NCBI RefSeq assembly: GCF_016718685.1
Contig: NZ_JADKCX010000008.1
Coordinates: 1 to 64,000 of the forward strand
Length of the DNA stretch: 64,000 nucleotides
Reading direction: 5' to 3'
Origin: Haliscomenobacter sp.
GTDB taxonomy: Bacteria > Bacteroidota > Bacteroidia > Chitinophagales > Saprospiraceae
Shown here: piece by piece, positions 38,557-46,808 of the stretch
How the letters are laid out: each line of letters begins with the position of its first letter
How positions within the stretch are numbered: the first letter of the stretch is position 1
Made by a program: the position numbers and the translations under genes
The notes under the pieces: model-generated
The model's database searches: none
Told to the model about the DNA's origin: nothing
Seen by the model: the letters and a program-made list of their open reading frames with translations, nothing else

Positions 38557-39541
38557 TTATGAAACCAATTTCTTCCAACCCGCCAGCGCCTTTCCACTTT
38601 CAATGCTCTCCCGTGCTTCTGCAACACAGTCTTCCGCCGATTGTTCAGGTTTGATGACTTTAATGGCCATTCCTGCATTGGCGATCACCGCCATTTTTTG
38701 GGCTTCGGTCGCTTTATCTTCCAATACTGCCATGAAAATTTTGGCTGCATCTTCAGAATTTTCACCACCGTCCAAATCCTGCTGTTTGAGCTTTTTAAAC
38801 CCAATTCCACTGGTGACCAAATCCGCTCGCTGTCGTTGCTGACCATTTTAAAATCGCTGGTCAAAGAAATTTCATCGTAGCCGTCAAGTCCGTATACAAT
38901 GGCAAAACGCCGCCCCGAATGTTGCATGATGTACTGGTACATGCGCAGCAACTCCATGCTGAAGGTACCGAACATCTGGTACTTGGGTTGAATCGGATTC
39001 ACCAATGGTCCCAACATGTTGAAAAAAGTACGGGTAGCCAGTTGCCGACGAATGGGGCCAACTACTTTTAGGGCTGGGTGAAAAAGGGGTGCGTGCAAAA
39101 AGCACATACCTGCTTCATCCAAATGACGGCGCAGGGTATCCTGATCGTTGGTGAATTGGTAGCCCATCTGGATCAATACATCCGAAGAACCCACCGAGGA
39201 AGAAACCCCATAACTGCCGTGTTTGCTCACTGGATAACCCGCTCCAGCCACCACCACGCAAGATAGGGTGGAGATGTTGAAGGTGTTTTGCCGTCTCCAC
39301 CTGTTCCCACGATGTCGATGGTTTCGCGGCCATCCAGATCAAGGGGCACACAAAGGTCCAACAGCGCGTCACGGAAGCCCTGCAACTCCGACAAGGTGAT
39401 CGACCGCATGTTGAAGGCGGTGGCGAAGGCCGTGATCTGGACTTCGTTGTATTGCTCAGCGGCGATGTTGAGCAGGATTTGCCGGGCTTCATCCCGACTG
39501 AATTTATCGTGCTCGTAAAGCCGATTCAAATATTGTTTCAT
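38557..39541 (-). CDS. trpD: Anthranilate phosphoribosyltransferase, frameshifted twice
   Basis: A 328-residue (corrected) enzyme. The family motif DIVGTGGDGKNTFNIST is broken by a missing A in the AAAA run near 39285, and the C-terminal RIWSPVELGFKKLKQ by a missing T near 38798. Other conserved parts, KHGSYGVSSSVGSSD and LGPLVNPIQPKYQ, are intact. ATG 39541 opens the protein (MKQYLNRLYEHDKFS). Both breaks are in homopolymers. Confidence 0.93.
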
Positions 39542-39565
39542 TGCAAAGGACTTGTTCGGATAAGG

Positions 39566-39643
39566 ACTTAGGTGCCTCTTAGGTGTCTCAGGTTTCTTAG
39601 GTGGTGAAAAAATCAAACCTAAGAAACCTAAGTGGCACCTTAG
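39566..39643. repeat. Inverted repeat of TTAGGTG words between trpG and trpD
   Basis: The left arm (39566-39602) has CTTAGGTGC, CTTAGGTGT, CTCAGGTTT and CTTAGGTGG units with a 9-nt period. The right arm (39617-39643) runs into the trpG stop codon. It belongs to the same family as 12471, 15548 and 34590. Confidence 0.85.
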
Positions 39644-40249
39644 TTATGCAACTGCAGCTTTAGTGCCCAGTTTTTCAGCACAATAATCGAGAAAATTGCG
39701 CAACATTTTTTTACCATCTGGTGTCATCACCGACTCAGGGTGAAATTGCACCCCAAAAACCGCATAATCGCGGTGGCGCATCGCCATTACTTCGTTTTGG
39801 TGATCTACAGCCGTGACGATCAAGTCATGTGGCAAGGTGTTTTTGTTCACCACCCAACTGTGGTAACGCCCAGCCTCAAATACCATGGGTACATCCTGGA
39901 AAAAATTGGCATCATTGCCCAATTGTTTCATCAAAGTAGACACGCCGTGGTACACGCGGGAAAGATTGTCCAGGTTGCCACCAAAGGCTTCTCCAATCGC
40001 CTGATGCCCTAAACATACGCCCAGAATACACTTGCTTGAAGCATATTTTTTGATCAGTTCGGGCATAATGCCTGCCTCGCTGGGCAAACCCGGACCAGGA
40101 GAAAGTACGATGACATCATAGCGCCCTACATCCTCGAGGGAAATGGCGTCGTTGCGGTACACATCTACGTTTTGTCCCAGAATTTCCTGGAAATATTGCA
40201 CAAGATTGTACGTGAACGAGTCGTAGTTATCGAGAACGAGCAGTTTCAT
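39644..40249 (-). CDS. trpG: Anthranilate synthase component II (glutamine amidotransferase)
   Basis: A 201-residue class I amidotransferase that supplies ammonia to TrpE. The catalytic Cys lies in LGVCLGHQAIGEAFGG, the catalytic His-Glu in VQFHPESV, and the N-terminus is LVLDNYDSFTYNLVQY. It is not fused to trpD. A 174-bp gap with a large palindrome separates it from trpE. The gene is intact. Confidence 0.95.
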   Translation of the reverse strand: MKLLVLDNYDSFTYNLVQYFQEILGQNVDVYRNDAISLEDVGRYDVIVLSPGPGLPSEAGIMPELIKKYASSKCILGVCLGHQAIGEAFGGNLDNLSRVYHGVSTLMKQLGNDANFFQDVPMVFEAGRYHSWVVNKNTLPHDLIVTAVDHQNEVMAMRHRDYAVFGVQFHPESVMTPDGKKMLRNFLDYCAEKLGTKAAVA

Positions 40250-40267
40250 GCTGGTTGTTTTTTTATT

Positions 40268-40414
40268 AGAGCATGGTTAAGCTTTTGTGGCGAGCTGCAA
40301 ACGGCCCATTTTTAGCCAAATTTCGTTCCGAAAATGCTCATTTAGCGCTGCTAAACCCGTGGCCTCTTTTGGCTAAAAATGGTCCTCGCCCCCCCAAAAC
40401 TTAAACCATGCTCT
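40268..40414. repeat. Nested inverted repeat between trpE and trpG
   Basis: The outer arms are AGAGCATGGTTAAGCTTTTG (40268-40287) and its near complement ending at 40414. The inner arms are CCCATTTTTAGCC (40305-40317) and GGCTAAAAATGG (40371-40382). It fills almost the whole trpE-trpG gap. No other copy is seen in the window. Confidence 0.8.
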
Positions 40415-40423
40415 TGGAATGGA

Positions 40424-41839
40424 TTAAATTTTTTCTGCTTCAATCAAAGCGCGGGTCAAAGCGCCGAGTTTGTTGTGGACTTCCTGCAATTCACTTTCCT
40501 CCTTGCTGTCCACCACAATTCCAGCACCAGCCTGGTAGTACAGGTGATTGTCCATACTCAGGAAGGAACGGATTACGATGGCCTGATTGATCGAACCATC
40601 AAAACCAATCATGCCCAAAGCTCCACCGTAAAACGAGCGGTTCTGGTTTTCGTATTGGTTGATGAGTTCGATGGCTTTGTATTTGGGTGCTCCGGAAAGG
40701 GTGCCTGCCGGAAAAGTATCACCAAAAATTTGCACGGGATTAGCATGTTCAGGCAAATCACCTGTAACAGTTGAAACCAGGTGAATGACGTGGCTGAAGA
40801 ACTGGATTTCCTTCAATTTGCGCACCTGTACATTTTTAGCGTGGCGGCCCAGGTCGTTACGGGCTAGGTCTACAAGCATGATGTGCTCGGCGTTTTCTTT
40901 GGGGTCTTCGGCCAGGGCTACTGCACGGCGGGCATCTTCGACGTTGTCACCCGAGCGGCGGTAGGTGCCCGCGATGGGGTTCAGGCGTGCTACACCCTTA
41001 CGGATGACCATCTGGGCTTCAGGGGAAGAACCAAAAATTTTGTAATTGCCGTAGTCGAAATAGAAAAGATAAGGAGAGGGATTGATGGAGCGCAGAACGC
41101 GGTAAACATTGAATTCATCTCCTTTGAACTGGCGGGAAAACTGGCGGGAAAATACGATTTGGAACACATCTCCAATTTGACAATGTCGTTTGCCTACCCG
41201 TACCAGTTCCATAAATTCATCGTCGCTGAGGTTACTCTCTTCTTTGCCTTCCAGGTGAAACTCGTGGGTGGATACTTTTTGGCTGCGCAAAAGGGCTTCC
41301 AGCTTGTCCATTTCCGAGGGCTGATCCGGCATGAGGTTTTCCAGCAGGTACAACTCGTTTTTGTAATGGTTGATCGCAATAATAAAGCGATGCAAAGTGA
41401 AGCGGATATCGGGGATGTCGAATTTGCGTTTGGAGGAGTCAAATTTCAGGGTGTCAAAATACTGCACCCCATCAAAGCCTACATGCCCAAAAAGGCCGTT
41501 GTACACGGGATAAGGCGTATCCTGATCAACGCTGAATTGCTGCGCAAAGTGCTGCAAGGCGTCGGGTACCGTATTGACATCGATAACCGGAGTGCTGCTG
41601 GTTTCGCCATCGGGCAGCAAGGTGCTGATCAGGCCATTTTTGACCTGAATTTCAGCGATGGCCTGCAGACCGATGTAAGAAAAGCAATCTTCCGCACTGC
41701 TGAAATCGTTGCTTTCCAGCATCACGGGCTGGGTGTAGTGGTCGCGTACTTTCAAAAAAACCGAAACGGGCGTGACCATATCCGCCAGTTGTTTTTTGAT
41801 GTGGGTGCGCAGGTGAATTTGTTGGGTTGTGTCGATCAT
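40424..41839 (-). CDS. trpE: Anthranilate synthase component I
   Basis: A 471-residue chorismate-using enzyme that makes anthranilate with TrpG. The feedback site is seen as PVMLESND (LLES-type Trp-binding motif). The catalytic C-terminal half shows VFQIVFSRQF, GSSPEAQMVIRKG, NPIAGTYRRSG, DLARNDLGR and FPAGTLSGAPKYKA. ATG 41839 is used; an in-frame extension upstream runs into the GTTGAG repeat and is rejected. It is the first structural gene of the operon, behind an attenuator. Confidence 0.95.
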   Translation of the reverse strand: MIDTTQQIHLRTHIKKQLADMVTPVSVFLKVRDHYTQPVMLESNDFSSAEDCFSYIGLQAIAEIQVKNGLISTLLPDGETSSTPVIDVNTVPDALQHFAQQFSVDQDTPYPVYNGLFGHVGFDGVQYFDTLKFDSSKRKFDIPDIRFTLHRFIIAINHYKNELYLLENLMPDQPSEMDKLEALLRSQKVSTHEFHLEGKEESNLSDDEFMELVRVGKRHCQIGDVFQIVFSRQFSRQFKGDEFNVYRVLRSINPSPYLFYFDYGNYKIFGSSPEAQMVIRKGVARLNPIAGTYRRSGDNVEDARRAVALAEDPKENAEHIMLVDLARNDLGRHAKNVQVRKLKEIQFFSHVIHLVSTVTGDLPEHANPVQIFGDTFPAGTLSGAPKYKAIELINQYENQNRSFYGGALGMIGFDGSINQAIVIRSFLSMDNHLYYQAGAGIVVDSKEESELQEVHNKLGALTRALIEAEKI

Positions 41840-41852
41840 GGTTAAAAATTGG

Positions 41853-41963
41853 GGTTGAGGAGTTGAGGAGTTGAGGAGTTGAGGCTGCCGCATGCGTCTT
41901 AGACAAGAACGCGTCCAAGTTACTCGCGGTAGCCTCAACTTCTCAACTTCTCAACTTCTCAAC
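41853..41963. repeat. Inverted repeat of GTTGAG words between the trp attenuator and trpE
   Basis: The left arm (41853-41890) has four GTTGAGGn units with an 8-nt period, and the right arm (41928-41963) is its complement in CTCAACTT units. It is the same family as the repeat in front of smc. It lies between the leader terminator and the trpE start codon. Confidence 0.88.
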
Positions 41964-41987
41964 TTTTTTCAAAAAGGGTATAAAAAC

Positions 41988-42024
41988 AAAAACGGCTTGC
42001 CGAGTGATCCGACAAGCCGTTTTT
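41988..42024 (-). terminator. trp leader intrinsic terminator (attenuator)
   Basis: On the minus strand AAAAACGGCTTGTCGG pairs with CTCGGCAAGCCGTTTTT around a short loop, giving a strong stem. The stem is followed by GTTTTTATA as a U-rich tail. It lies 40 bp after the leader peptide stop and 149 bp before trpE. An upstream segment (minus-strand GCTAGCCA, 42053-42060) could pair either with UGGC over the Trp codons or with the 5' arm of this stem, as in classical attenuation. Confidence 0.85.
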
Positions 42025-42064
42025 GCGCTGTATGTTCTTTTAACAACATCAATGGCTAGCTACT

Positions 42065-42127
42065 TCACCCGAGAACGGAATGATTCAGACGCCACCACCA
42101 ATTGTTGTTTTGAACTGCTACAGTCAT
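42065..42127 (-). CDS. trpL: trp leader peptide with three consecutive Trp codons
   Basis: A 20-codon frame, ATG at 42127 and TGA at 42065. It encodes a short peptide that begins MTVAVQNNN, continues WWW and ends RLNHSVLG. Three TGG codons in a row in a 20-codon frame just upstream of a terminator and trpE are the hallmark of ribosome-stalling attenuation. A canonical promoter sits 25 bp upstream. When tryptophan is scarce, stalling at the TGG run should favour the antiterminator. Confidence 0.9.
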   Translation of the reverse strand: MTVAVQNNNWWWRLNHSVLG

Positions 42128-42152
42128 GATTGATTTTTTTTCAATTCGCTTG

Positions 42153-42182
42153 CAAAGATATAGGCTTTTGAGAAATGTGCAA
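42153..42182 (-). promoter_or_regulatory. Promoter of the trp operon
   Basis: The TTG -33 box (42180-42182) and the -7 box TATCTTTG (42153-42160) are separated by exactly 19 nt, a perfect Bacteroidota promoter. Transcription should begin around 42146, giving a leader RNA of about 300 nt before trpE. Confidence 0.85.
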
Positions 42183-42275
42183 GGGGGGAAGGCATTTTTT
42201 TCAAATTTTTCAATTTTCTACCCCAACAGCCACCTGTATCGTATCTTGGACTATTGTTAACTCAAAGACCTCCTT

Positions 42276-43220
42276 ATGAAACAGTCCCTTTTGATCACAT
42301 GTCTTTGCACACTCGGCTTTTCAGGGATCGCTCAACGCCCCGATTACCTTCGCAAAGACAGCATTCGTTCGGCTTTGGATGGCGTTACCCAGGTTTTTTA
42401 TTATGACAAATCTACGGCGGCTACCAATCAACCACTGGTGGTGGAATTGCATTCCTGGAGCAACTCTGCCGATTCTCAAAAGGGCATGATGGCAACCCAG
42501 GTGCATGCTAAAAACTGGAATTACCTCTTTCCAAATTTCAGGGGAGTGAACAACCATGCCAAAGGCCTGTTGCAGCGAATTTGTGCTTTCAGACATCGAC
42601 GAAGCGATTGATTGGGCGCTGAAAAACCTGAAAGTAGACCGCAAACAGATCTACATCGTGGGCTACAGCGGTGGAGGTTACGCCACCTTGGCGACTTACA
42701 TGCGCTCGCGGCACGCCATTCGTGGATTTTCGGCCTGGGCTTCTATTTCGGATTTGGAGGCTTGGTATGCAGAATCGGTGGAACGCAAGAACAAATACGC
42801 CGCCGAAATTGTGCAATGCATTGGGGCAAATGGGGCTTTTGATGCCGGAGAAAGCCAGGGCACGTTCACCCTTGTTTTGGGAAACACCAGTTGGTAAACG
42901 TAAGAATAGTCTATTGCAAATTTACGTGGGGGTACATGATGGTTATACGGGGTCGGTACCCATTTCCCAGTCCATCAATTTTTACAACAAACTTTTGAAG
43001 GACTATAAGGAAAAGGACCAGACGCGGTATGTTTCGGCAGAAGATATGGAGCTGATGTTAAAAACGCGCTCGTTTCCTACCCAAAATCCAACCGAAAAAT
43101 TAGGGAGACCGGGCAATCCTTTACCAGAAAGCATCCCGGAACATTCGTTTGACGGTATTTGAAGGATCACATGATATCTTGTATGATCAGATTTTGGGAC
43201 GGATGGCAGGCCAGAAATAA
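42276..43220 (+). CDS. Alpha/beta hydrolase (prolyl oligopeptidase-like), frameshifted
   Basis: A secreted hydrolase of about 314 residues. It has a signal peptide (ending GFSGIAQ), an oxyanion-region VVELHSWS, the nucleophile elbow GYSGGGYATLA near residue 130 and a C-terminal His in FEGSHDILYD. Three frame breaks occur: one extra A near 42562, one near 42850 (before SPLFWETP) and one near 43140. The last sends the frame past the early stop to the natural TAA at 43218-43220. Substrate unknown. It is convergent with the EAD-FGE paralogue. Confidence 0.75.
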
Positions 43221-43236
43221 AACGTGAATGCTTCTC

Positions 43237-44490
43237 TTACAGCACAAGCCAAATTCCCAAATCCTTCCGAGCCCCAGCCACTACAGCTAATTCCCATTCC
43301 GCCTCATTCAGCAAGCGATACTTCCGCCCACTTTGGACATTCAGCATTTTGAGAAACTCCTGAATGTCCACCTGACTTACCTTTTCCACCGGGCATTCGT
43401 CACAGCCATCGAAACTGGAGGCGTTGCTACCCACTACCATTCGCCATTGTGCATAGGTCACTGTGGACTGGCTGAGGTAAAAATTGCCCCCCTTCACCAA
43501 GACCATTTGTTTGTAAAAAGGGTCAGTGCTCCCGCCACGGGTGGGACTGTTTGGGCTGGGTTTTGCCCCCGTTTTAGGTCCTTTTTTTCCACTGTTCTTT
43601 ACGATTGGGATCAAAATGTCGCTTAAATCATCAAGATTGAGCTCGAGCCCTCCGGTGATTTCCAGCGCAGGGTCAAAATTGCCCTTTTCAATGTTGATGT
43701 TTATTTTTTTATCCGGCTTTTTGCCCACTAAAATGGACTTTCCAATTGGTTTTAGCGGCGCTTCCTCCTCGTCGCTGCGCTGGCCAGCACTTACCACCAT
43801 CACCGTTTCCAATACCGACACATCGCGGGGCACGTATTCTTTGGTATTGGGGTCAAACTCCAGCAAGGAGACTTTCACCAGCAATTGGTGTTCACCTTCC
43901 AGTAGGGGAGTCACCCGAAACAACCATTGCGTATAACCCGTGGGGTGCACCCGCTGGTCTTTGGCATTGAGCGAGAGGATGTCAAAAGTCTGGTTTTCAG
44001 TGCCCAATATTTCGGCGCTCATGCGTTCAGAAACCTCGATTTTTTCCTTCAATCGAGTGTCTTTGTCGATGATGATGTCTTCCAAAATGGCGTCTTCGTC
44101 AACGGCAACGCGGATGGTACAAATGCTGGCTTTTCCGAGGGCCATATTGTGGGGTACACGGTAAAGCACATGGCCCATTTGAGCACCATTTTTAGCGTCG
44201 GAATCGGTTTGGGCATCAAAGTCAAGGGTTTCCAGTTCTGAGACAAAGGTGATGAAGGCATCTACGATAATCGCCAGGCGACGGGCGTATTCTTCCTGGC
44301 TGATTTTGCCTTTGATGTTGTCCTTGTTCAGCTGTTGGAGTTGCGCCTGCATGGCCAGGATGAGCTGGAATTTTTCGCCAGTTTCGGGCAGCAGCCCTTT
44401 ACACAGTTTAAGGCCCGCAGGCAGGTCATCATCAGCCAGCAGATTATTCAGTTCCTGGCGCAGAGCGGCAATGGGTTGGGCCAAAGGCAT
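43237..44490 (-). CDS. EAD11-like/beta-domain/FGE-like protein with shortened C-terminal domain
   Basis: A 417-residue paralogue of the gene at 46809-49118. Residues about 5-95 form a helical effector-associated domain of the EAD11 type (ALRQELNNLL, GLKLCKGLLP, ISQEEYARRLAIIVD). Residues about 110-265 are a beta-rich domain nearly identical to that of its paralogue (GYTQWLFRVTPLLEGEHQL). A Pro/Gly linker leads to the first 90 residues of a formylglycine-generating-enzyme (FGE/CLec) domain: QMVLVKGGNFYLSQ to RKYRLLNEAEWELA. The frame then jumps to a short end, RKDLGIWLVL, so the middle of the FGE fold is missing. No transmembrane segment is seen. ATG 44490 matches the paralogue start. Confidence 0.75.
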   Translation of the reverse strand: MPLAQPIAALRQELNNLLADDDLPAGLKLCKGLLPETGEKFQLILAMQAQLQQLNKDNIKGKISQEEYARRLAIIVDAFITFVSELETLDFDAQTDSDAKNGAQMGHVLYRVPHNMALGKASICTIRVAVDEDAILEDIIIDKDTRLKEKIEVSERMSAEILGTENQTFDILSLNAKDQRVHPTGYTQWLFRVTPLLEGEHQLLVKVSLLEFDPNTKEYVPRDVSVLETVMVVSAGQRSDEEEAPLKPIGKSILVGKKPDKKININIEKGNFDPALEITGGLELNLDDLSDILIPIVKNSGKKGPKTGAKPSPNSPTRGGSTDPFYKQMVLVKGGNFYLSQSTVTYAQWRMVVGSNASSFDGCDECPVEKVSQVDIQEFLKMLNVQSGRKYRLLNEAEWELAVVAGARKDLGIWLVL

Positions 44491-44630
44491 GTTTGTAGTC
44501 GTTTTACCCGACAATGATGGGTGTGCAGGTAAAGATAGGTTTTTTGGATGAAAAAAATTAGGGTTGTTCAAATGCTTAGGCTTACTTTTAATCTCCTCCT
44601 CATTGGTATGAATCAACAAATACAAACCAC

Positions 44631-44999
44631 ATGAAACTCGAACACCGCACTCAAAAACTTGTACCCTTTGCTCATTTTTTAGTTCGCGTTGGGCGCTACG
44701 GGTTCTTTTGTGGCCTGCTCATCTTTCTGTCCCTGGCCATTGGTATGGTGGGGTACCATGCCGTAGGGCACATCAGTTGGCTCGATAGCTTTTACATGTC
44801 CTCAATGATTTTAACGGGCATGGGTCCGGTGGCCGAGATGCCCATGCATTCCGTCGCGGCCAAACTCTTCTCTTCCTTCTACGCGCTGTACAGTGGCGTG
44901 GTTTTTTTGAGCACTACGGCCGTATTTTTTGCCCCAATTATCCACCGGGTACTCCACATCTTGCAAGTGGATGAGGATGAAAATGCAGCGGATGAGTAG
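44631..44999 (+). CDS. Two-helix membrane protein resembling a K+ channel pore module
   Basis: A 122-residue protein with two hydrophobic helices (YGFFCGLLIFLSLAIGMVGY and FSSFYALYSGVVFLSTTAVF). These flank a re-entrant segment LDSFYMSSMILTGMGPVAEM placed like the pore helix and selectivity filter of two-TM potassium channels. The filter reads TGMGP, not the standard TVGYG, so ion selectivity cannot be assumed. The C-terminus is acidic. It is divergent from the EAD-FGE paralogue and convergent with the bestrophin gene (2 bp between stops). Confidence 0.65.
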   Translation: MKLEHRTQKLVPFAHFLVRVGRYGFFCGLLIFLSLAIGMVGYHAVGHISWLDSFYMSSMILTGMGPVAEMPMHSVAAKLFSSFYALYSGVVFLSTTAVFFAPIIHRVLHILQVDEDENAADE

Positions 45000-45001
45000 C
45001 C

Positions 45002-45985
45002 CTAAAGCAGCACATCATCCACTGGATTCATCTTCGTAGGCAGCGCCTCGCCGAGGAACTCCTTGATGTCAATTTCAATGTTGCGGCAAATCGCGGCAAT
45101 GGGCGTGTCGTTGACCGAATTGTCAAATGGGTTTTCGGAAAATTCCCCAATTTGCTCCATGGTAAAAAACACCCAGGAAATCAGCATCGAAAAAGGAATG
45201 GTGAGCCAGACTCCCCAATCGGCTAGATTGTTCAAATCCTTCAACAAACCAAAGGGCAAAAGGTAGATGAACAAGACGACGAAAACCCGACTAAAAATGC
45301 TGTATTGCCGAAACAAGGGCGTGCTTTTGAGGCGCTCACACCCCCCTTGCAGATTGAATAACTCATTGACGTGGCGCACCAGATCGCTGTGCTCGTATTC
45401 GTCAAGCTTTTTCTCGCGTTTGAGGCGGGTTAAATCCATGATTTGCAACTTCAAAATGCCCGATGCCACGTTGTTTTTGACCCGCAAAGTTTCATAATAT
45501 TCCCCTTTGTTGTTTTCCTCCAGGATCTTTTTTAAACCTTGGTCAAACTCTTCCAATTCAGCACGTTCCCCACGGAAGGTTTGGTGCAAATTCTCCTTGC
45601 TCGTGGCCCAGGGGATGGTTTTGCGCAGTTGAAGCCGAAGTACATTTAGGTAGGCGATGTGTCGGTACAGCAGTTCTTTTACCATGGTTTTATCTTCGAC
45701 CAAAGCAATCAACTGTGCTGAAAAATTGCGGCTGGTATTGGTGAATCCGCCCCATAGTTTGCGGGCTTCCCAGAGTCGGTCGTAAGCCTGGTTGTTTTTG
45801 AAACCGACGTAAAACGCTACGGCTGTACCAATCGTGCCAACGGGTAGAAAAGGAATGGCTACAAAAGTAAAACCCAAAACCTGGTACAAGATCACCGCTA
45901 TGGTGCTGACAATCATGGTTCTGAACAGGTTTTTGCGGGCGAAATGCCACAATAAATCAAAGGTGAATTCTTTTCCGGTGTACAT
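45002..45985 (-). CDS. Bestrophin-family anion channel
   Basis: A 327-residue membrane protein of the bestrophin/UPF0187 (YneE) family. Diagnostic features are the N-terminal helices with the IPFLPVGTIGTAVAFYVGFKN pattern, YDRLWEARKLWGGFTNTSRN, and the C-terminal PFSMLISWVFFTMEQIGEFSENPFD followed by DTPIAAICRNIEIDIKE. Bacterial members form pentameric chloride or cation channels. The gene is intact. Confidence 0.9.
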   Translation of the reverse strand: MYTGKEFTFDLLWHFARKNLFRTMIVSTIAVILYQVLGFTFVAIPFLPVGTIGTAVAFYVGFKNNQAYDRLWEARKLWGGFTNTSRNFSAQLIALVEDKTMVKELLYRHIAYLNVLRLQLRKTIPWATSKENLHQTFRGERAELEEFDQGLKKILEENNKGEYYETLRVKNNVASGILKLQIMDLTRLKREKKLDEYEHSDLVRHVNELFNLQGGCERLKSTPLFRQYSIFSRVFVVLFIYLLPFGLLKDLNNLADWGVWLTIPFSMLISWVFFTMEQIGEFSENPFDNSVNDTPIAAICRNIEIDIKEFLGEALPTKMNPVDDVLL

Positions 45986-46120
45986 GGAAATGGTTTAGGC
46001 CGTTGGTGATTATTGGGGCTGCAAAATAGTAAATTGAATTGGAGGAAAAAATAGGGCTACCCTGCATCTGATCAGTTCCAACTGAATCTAGGGACTTTGC
46101 GCGTACACTATTCATACCAA

Positions 46121-46352
46121 AGCGACAATAATGGCAGCGCGGATGACACGGATGAAGCGGATTTACGCGGATTTTGCTTTGCCTGCGGCAAAGTTTTTTG
46201 CCACGAAGGCACTAAGACACAAAGTTGGCTGAATCGAAAAATGGTGGCTGAGTGCCTTTGTGGCTAATCTTATCCCAATCGCGCCGAAGGCGTGATAAAA
46301 ATCCGCGTAAATCCGCTTAATCCGGTTTTCGTCCGCGCTGCTTATTGTCGCT
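46121..46352. repeat. Composite nested inverted repeat (CGGAT words outside, CACTAAG words inside)
   Basis: The outer arms (46121-46175 and 46298-46352) begin AGCGACAATAATGGCAGCGC and contain CGGATGACA, CGGATGAAG and CGGATTTACG units. The inner arms (46195-46222 and 46249-46266) contain GCCACGAAGGCACTAAG and its complement. Two families seen separately elsewhere (38384 and 27597) are here stacked in one hairpin. Confidence 0.85.
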
Positions 46353-46544
46353 TTAGCATGGAGTAAGCGGAATACTGATTTTTTGAGTGAATAATGGAGG
46401 GCTGAGCCTGGGATTTCGCGACTATCCGAGTCAGGCTAAAATTGTATCCTAATCCTAGCCCCTGGAAGGCAAGTTCAATTGGCTTCTAAAAAAGCCTGAA
46501 GGGCTGACATTGTTATAGAAACAGCAGTGTGCCAAATGATCTAA

Positions 46545-46660
46545 AAACCGCGAAGCGGTGACATTGTTTTTGAGTTTTGGATGTATAATGCCACCGCTTC
46601 GCGGTTCTGACAGATGTGTGAATATGAAAATTGCTACAAAAATGCCACCGCTTCGCGGTT
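46545..46660. repeat. Three copies of a CCGCGAAGCGG palindrome
   Basis: The copies lie at about 46545-46566, 46588-46607 and 46641-46660; the first is inverted relative to the other two. Each is the 11-14 bp palindrome AACCGCGAAGCGGTG next to GCATT or ACATT. The spacing is irregular. Confidence 0.8.
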
Positions 46661-46808
46661 AGCCCGTCGCCAATATTCCGAACCAATCGACTTTTACCAT
46701 ACCCCCACTTCCCACCATTGGCTCGCTTGAGGCTCGCTTATGGCATGAGTTGGGCTATGGCGGACATGTTTTAGCTCACCAAGAAAGCCAAATGGCAAAC
46801 CTCAGTAA

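Larger units (their letters stand above)
45986..46808. other. Gene-free 823-bp region rich in palindromes
   Basis: It holds the nested repeat at 46121-46352 and the CCGCGAAGCGG copies at 46545-46660. No open frame looks coding, and no reverse transcriptase or template repeat is visible, although this is the side of the FGE gene where one might be expected. The last 100 bp follow the variable-region end directly. Confidence 0.6.

Noticed and set aside
35717..39541. trpB and trpD as pseudogenes indicating tryptophan auxotrophy
   Set aside because: All breaks are single-base, mostly in homopolymers, within conserved motifs, and the intact attenuator and other trp genes argue for a working pathway.
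40883..41845. A 320-codon plus-strand frame opposite trpE
   Set aside because: It is antisense to an intact, unmistakable trpE and has no recognisable motifs.
46121..46660. A CRISPR array or IS remnant in the gene-free region
   Set aside because: The repeats are irregularly spaced, mirrored and of two or three unrelated families; there are no constant repeats with unique spacers and no transposase frame.
45986..46808. A complete DGR cassette (RT, Avd, template repeat) beside the candidate VR
   Set aside because: No open frame of RT size and no near-copy of the VR can be found here or elsewhere in the window; only the variable-region end itself is supported.
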